28,577 nt of DNA from Rhizophlyctis rosea. Lineage: Eukaryota > Chytridiomycota > Chytridiomycetes > Rhizophlyctidales > Rhizophlyctidaceae. Location of the stretch: NCBI GenBank assembly GCA_027596075.1, contig JADGJC010000427.1:1-28577 (forward strand). Reading direction: 5' to 3'. Shown here in pieces: positions 1 through 9,316 of this stretch. Position 1 is the first letter of the stretch, and each line of letters opens with the position of its first letter. The notes beneath the pieces were generated by a model that was not told where the DNA came from, did not search any database, and saw only the letters and a program-made list of their open reading frames with translations. The position numbers and the translations under genes were made by a program.

Positions 1-60
1 CCCCTCCTCCCCCTCCTCCTCCTGCTGTACCACTCAACCCCCTCCCAACAACACCCCCAC
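1..60 (-). repeat. Glycine-coding low-complexity tract in meckelin
   Basis: The plus strand is a CCT/CCC-rich tract that reads on the minus strand as a run of glycine codons. It lies about 30 residues after the GYYVHGRSVHG motif of meckelin, in a cytosolic loop. Animal meckelin has no glycine run here as far as I recall, so this is probably a lineage-specific insertion. It could also be the start of an intron boundary just outside the window. Confidence 0.5.
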
Positions 61-3000
61 CCTCCTCCCTCTTCAATGCTCCCCTCAGCCCCTCGAAATC
101 CAAATCCCCCACCCCATGCACACTGCGACCATGTACGTAGTACCCATGGCGGGGCTCGTCGAAAACGAGCAGAGAGATGTTGGAAAGGGAGAGAAGGTCG
201 ATAAAGGTTGTGTGTGGGTGCGGGCGGATGTGGGAGAGGAGGTGGAGGTGGGAGATGTACTGTGGGGGGGTGTTAGTAAGGTGCGGGAAAAATCATACGG
301 AGTGAAATGCGGAGGGTCCCAAGAAGCGAGGAGACTCACTTGGATGATGGAAATAAGGAGCCAGATAAGACCTTCAATGGCGAATAATAAGAGGGGATTT
401 ATCGGTCCAGCCGTCAAATCTCCCATCCCAGGTTGAGGGGTCGCGGCGTACCGGACTCTAAAACCGCTCAACACAACATACATAATGACAAGAGACAATG
501 CCACATTGTGTGGTCTGTAGGTCTAAAATCACCCGCAATCATCAATGTGGGCCCAAGAGTGGTAGTGAACTATTTTGCTTCTTACCTGCAACTCACACCA
601 AAAATTCGCCATAAAGATCCTCCTCCACACACTGACTGGCGCTTCCTTCGCCGTCCCCTCCCCCTCCCCACCAGGTGTTACGACTCGACCACGACTCTTT
701 TCCCAATCCATAAAGAAAACGGGACTCATGCACTGGTCGTAGAGTTTTTGTCCTAAATACACCCCCTGAGCAAAAAGTAAGAAAAATGAGCAGCACTACA
801 AAAAGGACCGAACATTCCCCTTACTTGGCAGACTAGTGCCGTGATGAGGACCGCAAGGAAGTTCGTCATATCCCCTTCACCAGATGGGAGGAACACCATA
901 GCCACAGACTGGTTCTTGTAGAAGAAGAACCAGTAGATTGATAAGATGAAGAGAAATGCGCTGAAGAGTGGGGCTATTACGCCGGTCGTTATTGTTAATG
1001 TTCGGAGGAGGTACTGTGGTGGTCATATGTCATGTCACACACGAATGAGTATCAGTTGAACAGCATGAAAAAGAAATCTCGCCAGTGTTGTTGCCCTATA
1101 GGGGCCAATTTGCGACTCACCGCAAGACTCAACCCCCCACTCGACAACCCCACAGCTCCATCTCCCCTCGCACCAACACCAAACATGCCCCCATTCCGAT
1201 TCCCCCACGCCCGGCCCCTATATACCCCGGCTAACACTCCCAACACGCACACCATTGCGAAGATGGTCTTCACGACGTCGTAGAAGTTGCTTAAATCCAT
1301 GATGTAAGTGACGGTGAATGTGAAGCGGGGAGAAGAGAATCCCGAAGTATCGGATGGAGAGAGCCCGGAAGTTAAGCGCTCGGAGTACGTTATGTCTATT
1401 ATGGGGGTTAGGAGTGTTGTTGGGAGTGAGGGTGATTTTCGTATCCTGTGGTGTGGGAGTGATAGTCAGTCGTTCATTAGTTTGTCCAAATTCCGCCACT
1501 TCTTTTCGTCCCAACGCACGATGCCAAAAAAACCTATCACTCAACACACGTACCAAATTTGGACACTCTCGAGCGCTCGAACAGCGTTCACTATACCACC
1601 CTGTTTTCCACTAACATTATCCCACACAAACATCCTCCTAAAGAGTCTGTTTCCACTGTACTCGAACGCGTAAGGAGGCTCATTAACCTTCTTCCCACCC
1701 GATCGAAAATTCGTAATTCGTAACGGTATAGGATGAAGAGTTGTTGGTGTTTGCAGATCTAATTTAGAAGAAAAAATGAGAGGAGAACTGAAGGGCGGCA
1801 TGCGAGGAGGTATGGTTGAGACATACATATGTCGTAGAATAGCATACTATCCGTGACGTTCGGTAATGAAGCTAAATTGATTTGGCAGGTGGATTGGTAG
1901 TTATGACCTATGCGGAGGTATGGGAGTGTGGTGGGTGAGGGTGTGGATTCTGTGCAGAGCTTAAGACATCATTAAAAAAAGTTGTTGAGGACAGTGAGGG
2001 AAGGGAGCACATGTGAAAAGGCGTAAACCTACTTGCAACTGCCCCGTAAAATTCTGCCATCCCAAAAACGTCCCGTTGAGAGCGTATGTTGCCATGAGGA
2101 AGTGGAGGGAGGACAGGGGCTGAGGCGATGGAGAATATTCAGGGAAGCAAGAACGATGACCTTCTCCCAACCGTCAAAAAAATAACTCCACAACCGACTG
2201 TCCACATGCTCAGATAAGGCTCAAATGAAGCCTCACCTGCCCACCACTCCCCAAATCAACCGCCTGGTTCGCGATCGTCGTCGCGTCTTGTCGATTCAAT
2301 AGACCGTGGTACAGCCATGGCATTCCTACAGGTCTAAATTCGCCCAGGACAAAAATGAGATCATCCATACCCGAAATGGCATCGATTGAGTAATGGAGAT
2401 GACCCCTCCAACTCACGCATCATAATTAACCGCCGAACTATTCACCCTCCCCACCGCTAACTGCCTATATGCCGCACACGCGGGTGTGTCTTCGTTGTAG
2501 AGTTGGAGAACGCAGAGGTTTGCGAGGAAGGCGCAGGAAGGGGTGTCGAATTCGTACTGGGAAGAGGGATGAGATGTGGGTGGAGAGGTGCGAGTGAGGA
2601 GGGGAGGGTTACTTACCTGACATTTCGAGAGAACACGATAAAATTCTGTGGTGAAGATGTCGGATTGAGTTTGGTAGGGGTTTAGGGTTGTTAGGGAGGG
2701 GCCTAGGAGGTCCTGTAAGGCTCAGTAGGTTAGATGGATTGTCGAGTTGTTGGTAATGCTGTGTCTGCGTGTGTCCTTCCAGACCGACGGCGAGGCATAG
2801 GGGTCGATTGGAGCGTGGAGTTCTTTTTAACGGCCGGCCTTGCCCCAGCTTCGATTTTGGCAAAGTCACGGATTCAGTCCGCCCCCGCCGATAGACGAGG
2901 CCTGACCAAGAATTCGCAATCTTCCGGTCATAATTTTCAATCCCCTCGCTGACGCATACGCACTACCTCTCAGCTAAAAAGAATCCCCATTTCGTATCGT

Positions 3001-3972
3001 ATGCGACCGCATGAATGACTTACATTATACGTCACAGTATTTGGTGAGTACGGAAACGCCGCTTGAGCTTTTGATAAGATCGAGTTCGGTATGCATTCAT
3101 CTCCTTGCTTCAAAATGGCAAAAAGTTAAAGATCAATTACAATACGCCCATCACCAACACTGCACCAACACTGCACCAACTCACCGACGTGGCACTATAC
3201 CCCAACTCCGTCCGACACCCACACACATAACTTGCTGTCGAATTCGACCATGTGACCACCATCGTGGGGTCGGGACATTGTATGCAGTGTGTTAGGTCTG
3301 GCGACGGGTACGAGTTGTTGGAGCAGAGTGTGCAGATTGGTGTTGTAAGGGGGTAGGAGGTGGCATTGCGTTCCACTGGAGTGGTGTGTTAACGGACGGA
3401 AAAAGGAGCTGAGGGAGAGAGTTATGAAGCGTACCGAGGTATTCGTAGAAGTCACATACGCAGTTCGTTCCGTTTGAAGGCGAGGGTGGAGGGGTTGTTG
3501 GTGCGGGTGGACATGTGTAGCAGAAGGATTGGTCTGTTGATGCCACCTGAGCAAAAGAATAGTCGAGCCTCAGATGATGTGTGAGTGGGATACGCGTCAC
3601 GCTTTCACTGACCTGACCACTCCCAGGACATGCCAAACAGTTTAATCCGATAGATGTGAGGGTCGTTGTCGACGCGGCTTGGTAGTAACCTGCTTGGCAT
3701 ATGCACGTCCCTGTGGGGTGATTAGTAGCGTTGAGCGTCAATACTATGTGAGAGGAATGCATGGCCTCGATATCAGGTAGAGCACCTTCAGGCCCCACAA
3801 TCATTCCAGTTGGGCATGGAGCACAAGACAGTAACGCATCATTCCAAGTTTGATTCGTGGGACAGGCTGGCGGAGCAAGTAGCAGAGTATTGAATGGAGA
3901 AATGACTTGTGATTGAATTGGAATAATTGGCAACAGTAGCAGGACGGTGATCAACAGCAGGGGCAGTGTCAT
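1..3972 (-). CDS. TMEM67: Meckelin (TMEM67), 15 exons, C-terminus beyond window edge
   Basis: Meckelin is a multi-pass protein of the ciliary transition zone (MKS module) that helps gate entry of membrane proteins into cilia. Exons read 3972-3613, 3546-3435, 3375-3185, 3107-3024, 2712-2617, 2556-2417, 2333-2237, 2119-2033, 1959-1827, 1758-1554, 1445-1121, 1013-825, 765-586, 522-340, 259-1. All junctions are GT..AG and keep frame, giving about 880 codons. The ATG at 3972 starts a signal peptide (MTLPLLLITVLLLLP), followed by a cysteine-rich ectodomain with CxxC repeats. Family landmarks: CAFLANLCVL (exon 6), GMPWLYHG (7), LNGTFLGWQNFTG (8), LFYDIY (exon 9/10 junction), MFVWDNVSGK (10), FTVTYIMDL before the first membrane segment (11), FFMDWEKSRGRV and VSVWRRIFMANFW (13), LSNISLLVFDEP and GYYVHGRSVHG (15). 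About five membrane segments lie in exons 11-14. Roughly 100-200 C-terminal residues should lie to the left. The identification rests on remembered similarity to the animal protein; individual splice choices are less certain, especially intron 4. Confidence 0.9.
2713..3023 (-). other. Long fourth intron of TMEM67 with an open frame
   Basis: This intron is 311 nt, while the other 13 are 59-117 nt. The donor is GTAAGT at 3023 and the acceptor is TTACAG ending at 2713. One minus-strand frame stays open from about 2965 through the acceptor and beyond to 2609, out of frame with exon 5. That could be chance, an alternative exon, or an old insertion. I could not match its translation to meckelin. 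Confidence 0.4.
3152..3180. repeat. Short tandem repeat, unit CACCAACACTG, in TMEM67 intron 3
   Basis: An 11-bp unit is repeated about two and a half times. It lies wholly inside the third intron of TMEM67 (3184-3108), next to the donor site. It looks like ordinary replication slippage. Confidence 0.7.
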
Positions 3973-4009
3973 GATGCGGATGAGGACGGATGATTAAAAA
4001 GAAAGAACC

Positions 4010-4100
4010 CCTTGCCAAATGGCTAACGGCAAAGTGGTGCGCGCAGAACGCAGACGCGGCGGAGATAGCAGTGCGCAGAGCCAACGGTAGCCAAGGCAGA
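4010..4100. promoter_or_regulatory. Possible RFX X-box-like sites upstream of TMEM67
   Basis: Two imperfect inverted repeats resemble the X-box bound by RFX factors (consensus of the form GTTGCC-AT-GGCAAC). CTTGCCAAATGGCTAAC lies at 4011-4027, 39-55 bp upstream of the ATG. GTAGCCAAGGCAGA lies at 4087-4100, 115-128 bp upstream. In animals X-boxes sit at such distances in front of ciliary genes, including transition-zone genes. Neither site matches the consensus fully, and RFX control of cilia genes in this lineage is an inference. Confidence 0.25.
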
Positions 4101-7100
4101 TAGAATGGGAGAGGAGGGATGGCTGGATGGATTGGCATTCGTGTAGGTAATCAATTTATCGATCAGCCCGTCAATCAGAGATCACCTGCCAGGATTTGCA
4201 TATTGATTACGTAACGCGTCGAAATTGTTTGCAAACCAATTTGGGACTGGCAACTTGTGGCAAGTGAAGCATCGACATGTCGTACCCAACTACCTCCGGC
4301 TGGAGATGTTCCTGCATGCTTTGTATTTCCACTCTTGAGAATGCCGATGTGGTCGATATCAAGACCAGTCACCTCATGCGGATTTCGAGCACGGATCACC
4401 ATTCAGGCCGCTGAAACAACGGTGAGCTACGGTGGATCCGGATGACTATATATTCCTAAATTTCCGGGGGAGCAGACAGGAGTTTCAGAGTTACTACGAC
4501 TCTATGACCCGTCAGAATGAACATGCAAATCTGTTCTCCTAGCTGCAGGTCGTAATCCACTGACTGGTACTTGTTGCCAATTTTGGCATTCTTGAGGCGC
4601 AAGAGTCGGAAGATTGCTCCCTACCAGCTTGCGCGATGCCCAACACAGAAGTACGACCAAATGTAGACCGGTTTTGCATGATCGAAGAAATTGGTTAAAG
4701 GCTAGCTCATAACGTATCGATGGAACAGGTGGAACTCTTGCGATTTTGTCTGGCAATCCGGATGACGTCCACGATGTAGCAATTGGATATCGTTGTGTCG
4801 TTCAGGTGCTCCGCCATCGGTCGGTGGAACGATACTACTTTTAAATTCCCTTTCCTTTTTCACGTTTTGTATAGTAATATTGGCAGCCCTGACCAAGAAT
4901 TAGGCCTGCATCTAGATGAGATGCCCCGCAGGTCGAAGTTATAGGTTGAGGGAAATGTGTACTTCATATTGTGTGGACAGCATACGAAGTCGCCAATATG
5001 TCGATGCATAAATTCCCTTCCCATTATCATTTCACCGTTTGAGATCGATCGGAGCCCGAAGCTGTCTGACAAAATGACCAGGGCAAAGCTTGTGATTGAA
5101 TTCTCTACCATCACAAGCGGTTCATGATCCATGTGGACCTGTTCTTTTTTTCGCATTGATGTGTGCGCATATCCGCCTTGCAGCATGCATGTACCCGTTC
5201 GAACTACGCGCCAGGGCTTGATGAAGGAAGACTTAGCCTGTGTCAAGTTGTGGTATTTCTGCTTGCTTCACAACAACAGCAGTTGATGAGGCACCCGTTT
5301 AAGCGACGATTTTGTTTCACAACAAGGGGCTCACCGAGGTTCTCCTTGCGCTGTGGGTAGCATATAATGACTCGAGGCTTCGCTGTCTCTTTTGCTCGGG
5401 TTTAATGCGTTCTTGTGCACACGAGGAGGCGAGTCAGCGTGAATGGTCAATTCACTGTTGGTCATGCACCTTGCGGATGTAAATCAGGCTGCCAATTGCT
5501 CATTGAATGAGACAAAAAGGAAACTCTACGCAAATGGATGAGAATGGTGAACGACATTTGCGTTTTAGCACTTCGTGTGCATATACCAAAACGGCAGATG
5601 CTTCTTTCGAACTCGACGGTCATGGACATTTACTGCGCTCCGAGTCAATGAGATATGTGGCGCGCAAAGTGGTGACGATGGACTCAACTCATTCTCATTT
5701 GATAACAATTGATGAAGGATTGCATCAAGAATAATGATCTTTTGTGGTGGGTGACCAGATTTCTCGCTGAAAATCCAACCGTCAATATGTGCCTTCCCTT
5801 TTTGCTTGCCTTCCCTCTTCCACTCTCTCCCAATTTCACTGTGCACAAATACAACGCGTCCTCCAAGGTTAGTCTTACCCTTAACTGACAACAGGTCGCT
5901 AGGGACAACAACAGGAGACTTCAATATACTTAACGGTTTTTGCGAACTTTCAGAATCCGGTCACCGCAAAATCCCTTCAACTTTTCTCGCTCCGTAGATG
6001 TCAGTCTGCGCTGGGACGTCTTCGACATGCTGGGTGATGTACCTGCGGTTGACGAAGTTCGAACTTCAAGTTGCCGCCGTGGCTGTCCGTTGCTGGTAAT
6101 TCCTAATGCCAGTGAGGTTGACGAACAACCTGACTCATCGTGCGCAGACCTTGCGTGACAAAGTGCTGTTCCGGCCGTTCGTTCTTTAGGTAGTGTGTCT
6201 TTTCCTTTTGTGTGCACGTTCTTGCCGCAAGCCAACCGCCCGGCAAGTAAACCACACCTCATACACACCCAAAAAGGAGGGTGATGGTGCCCGTCGATCC
6301 CCTGGTCGCTTCCCCTGCTTTGACCACCAGGGGGTAAACAGAGACAGGACGTAAAGTCAGCATTCAAATTGGCGTTTTCCCCGTCACTTCCTTCTCAATG
6401 ACAGTGAGAACCAAACAAAAAAAGCCAACAAGACATGATACCCTCACAGCGCCGAGATTCATGGTCGCCTTGCATGCACCGTGTCTTTAAACCGTTACGA
6501 TTCAGACTTCTAGCAACTTGGCATCGAAATCATGAATGTTTGTCAGCCAATCCACGCCATATGTGCGTGTGTCGTTGTGGAGTGGCTTCGTCCATCTCTG
6601 ATTGACGTCAATCCTTCCGGCATCCATCATTGTTTGCTGTTCTGTGACACCCTCTTCAAATTTGCCACTCATCTGCAGTCAGGAAAAAGATTTGATGACC
6701 ACCCTATATTCGTTACAGGTGCACTGTGAAGCAACACCTCACGTGTGGGTGAACCGGAAAGATCCTAATATTTGACAGAGACTTGTGGAAGCATAGAACG
6801 GCGATTACAATGTTTCAGGAAATTACTGTGTCACATTTTGTACTTGTTGCTGACGTGCACGCTTGAGAAAGAAAAGGCGACATCAGGATGACAGAAAATG
6901 AGCATTCGCCGCGAGTTGCAGTCTGGTAGAAGTCCCACATTTTGGCTCACCGTAGCAATTCCAAGGTAGTGGTATCTGCTTTTCATCGTGGCGACCGCCA
7001 CTACGCAACACCGCACCAAACGGGTTATGACGAGGCATTGAAACTATCCTGAGACGAGAGGGCTGATTTTCAGTCCGATGGCGTAAGTTTGCGCGACTTG

Positions 7101-7297
7101 CGCGATCACTGCCACTGATATCAACAAATATTGGTGATCTCAGCTTGCAATCTCTTGTCTGACGGCCGATATGACTTATGCTTGATTGCGTTACCATCCG
7201 AAGCTGAGACAAGGATATGGCGCAACAAGCATCACTAAACTTTCTCTCTTCTCAATATCACCATGAGCGCATTACGCATTCTTTGGGGAATAGGAGA
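4101..7297. other. Gene-poor stretch, no supported gene
   Basis: I see no recognisable domain here. Minus-strand frames at 5246-4860 (128 codons, begins TTG, no early ATG), 5924-5565 (119 codons) and 6367-5930 (145 codons) have ordinary amino-acid composition but no motif. Frames of this length are expected by chance in DNA of balanced composition. The minus frames at 4896-4702 and 4756-4502 overlap and could be one decayed reading frame with a shift. No repeats or transposon ends were found. Confidence 0.45.
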
Positions 7298-7367
7298 GGT
7301 GTTACAACTTCTATGCCGCTGATGTAGGTTCTTGTAGGTTTTCTTCTTGCATCGAAGTTGTAACACC
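7298..7367. repeat. Inverted repeat / hairpin, 19-bp arms with one mismatch, 32-nt loop
   Basis: The left arm GGTGTTACAACTTCTATGC (7298-7316) is the reverse complement of the right arm GCATCGAAGTTGTAACACC (7349-7367), except for one internal mismatch. The loop (7317-7348) is GT-rich. Eighteen of 19 pairs is far more than expected by chance over so short a span. It could be a structured small RNA, a miniature inverted-repeat element or the centre of a former larger palindrome. I saw no target-site duplication and no second copy in the window. Confidence 0.7.
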
Positions 7368-7956
7368 CGCATATACAGTTGGCAAACCCGTATAGAATGC
7401 ACTCAATCAGTTCATTCGTTGTGTCTTGTCACAATTCAGTGAGACCGCGAACGAGCATGCTGGATCCCTCAATATGGTCTCAACAGCGAAAAGGAAACTC
7501 AGTGTTAAGACCTGAAGGCCTTCTATAAGCTGCACAATCCTTCAAAAAGCATCAATGCTGCCGCAACATGTCCGAACACGGAGCAGATCAGTGAAGAAGT
7601 GATGCTGGGATACCTGATCAGCCAGGCAACTTGAAGGCGACGATTGTACGAGGCGACTCCCGCCAGATCGAAATGCCCAAGTATGAGTGGTATGTGTTCT
7701 CTTGATCAAAAAGCGCTGGCCGCAGTACTGTTGCAAGACCACTACGCACATATTGGGATTGAACGACGATACCTGCTTTTGGCAATGCTCGCGTTAACCA
7801 AGGAAAAAGAAACTTGTGGGACGTAAAACCATTTCGGGGGGAAGATTGCGACCTACATGCCCAAGTTTCTGGAAACACTCACCACATGGATAATTGGCTT
7901 CATTCAACTCACCTGGGGTATGGTTCGGCAGCGACAAAAGGACATGATTCGGTGGG

Positions 7957-8161
7957 ATGCCGATCAATGTCTGCGGGACTGTGGTCAACGTGCTGATCTA
8001 CTCGCATAGTTGTCATACGCGTGAGGCGGGCATCTTCAACTTCATTTCCGGTATCCCCGCCTGGAACCTTTTTCGTGCTCCGAATAAAGAGGTCGACCAA
8101 AACACACTGAACAATATTTCCTCTCATTTGGTGATGGTCCAGATCATCGGGACCCAACCGA
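7957..8161 (-). repeat. Copy A of a diverged duplicated block with minus-strand coding character
   Basis: This block aligns over about 200 bp with 9129-9316. Shared stretches include GTGCTGAT, CATCTTCA, TTCGTGCTCC / TTTGTGCTCC and GATCATCGGGACCCAACCGA / GATCATTGTGATCCAACCGA. On the minus strand, copy A lies inside an open frame (8316-7909). Its segment RVDQHVDHSPADIDRHP parallels RRYQHLDYSQAAINSHF in copy B, in the same frame, so the ancestor was probably coding on the minus strand. A GTAAGTTC donor-like site lies just upstream (about 8245) and a GTGAGT site downstream (about 7912). The family is not recognised. This is more likely a relic of a duplicated gene or transposon-borne sequence than an active gene. 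Confidence 0.5.
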
Positions 8162-9034
8162 TTCTCATTGTTCGGTTGTCCGGGATGGGGAATACCAGAG
8201 TTTCCAGGAGAAATGCCAACATGCGTCGCATAAAAGAACTTACATGGAGCACCAGTACATTCACGTGCAGCGTTTCCTTCCGTCGCGCAGTGGTCATCGT
8301 AACCTTTCGGATTCACTGCGAAGCGCGCCTATGTCGGCCATATATCCCGCTACTTAACTCGCCAGCATCTTGAAACCTGCAGTTTGATTCAAATTTCAAA
8401 GTGTGAGCAAAGTAAAGGAGCGGTCACAATGAGCCTGCTCGCAAAACGACGTCATGATGAGGGCTAATGCCAGGGATGGATCGTCAAGTCGGTAGCAATC
8501 GATCCTCTAGCATCAACCCTAATCGGGGCAATCATTGCACGTGTAAGCTCAACGGACATGCACAACCCTTGCCTTGCCAGAATCGCTCGCAGCCCGCAAC
8601 CGTCACATCTAAGAGTTCCAAAATGCAACACGCCTTCTAACCTCCTCTGCGTCCAAAATCTTCCGAAGAAAAAAGGATTTTTTGGAAGCCGCTCGGTGGA
8701 AATGGTCAACCAACTTGTTCGTTTTGAGAGACCACGCGCAACTGGATGTTCAATATTTTATGAATCTTGAAAACGTCAAAAATCAGATGTAAGTTTGGAC
8801 AAAATGTGGAATCGCAAACCCTGCAAACCCTCACGCTATACAACCTGCTGAATGTAGCCAAATTTGAGAGATTGAATGCACTATGCGTACATAACAAGTA
8901 AGTACTATACATGCTGTGACCAAAGCTCCGGCTTTGTCCAAGGAAAAGAAATGTCACGCATTGTCAAGCTATATTGGGTGAATGGAGGCCATCAACATAC
9001 CCAAGGTTTTAGGACAACCTCCCATCGATCGCTC
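8162..9034. other. Stretch without a supported gene
   Basis: Apart from the upstream end of the minus-strand frame around copy A (to about 8373, with Cys residues in GYDDHCATEGNAARECTG), I see only short overlapping frames of 65-85 codons on both strands and no motif or repeat. Confidence 0.45.
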
Positions 9035-9075
9035 CTCTCCAATCCCGTGAAATATTTTCGTGCCTCTGAATAAGC
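9035..9075. repeat. Fragment resembling the middle of the duplicated block
   Basis: The stretch CCCGTGAAATATTTTCGTGC followed by a CTCTGAATAA-like end resembles copy A around 8058-8089 (CCCGCCTGGAACC, then TTTTTCGTGCTCCGAATAA). It lies just before copy B, so the block may have been duplicated more than once or rearranged. The match is short, so the assignment is tentative. Confidence 0.35.
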
Positions 9076-9128
9076 TAGGGGGCTATCTCGGCAATACAGT
9101 TTCACTACAGAGAGACAGGACTTGTTAA

Positions 9129-9316
9129 AGTGCGAATTGATGGCTGCTTGACTGTAGTCAAGGTGCTGATATCGTCGCAGATTTGCTATACATGTGAAGC
9201 GGACATCTTCATTTTCACGTTGCATTTTGTTTTGTGCTCCAAGAGCTCGACTACCAAATTAGAAAACTGCTTCAGTGTCATCACTTGTAACGGTATGATC
9301 ATTGTGATCCAACCGA
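9129..9316 (-). repeat. Copy B of the diverged duplicated block
   Basis: This is the partner of 7957-8161. The minus-strand frame 9225-8992 contains RRYQHLDYSQAAINSHF, similar to copy A. A stop lies upstream in the same minus-strand region, so copy B looks more decayed. Substitutions and small indels are spread along the alignment, which suggests an old duplication rather than a recent transposition. Confidence 0.5.

Noticed and set aside
2895..4902. Shared sequence near 2907 and 4890 (CTGACCAAGAATT)
   Set aside because: Only 13 bases match and the flanks do not align, so it is probably chance rather than a dispersed repeat.
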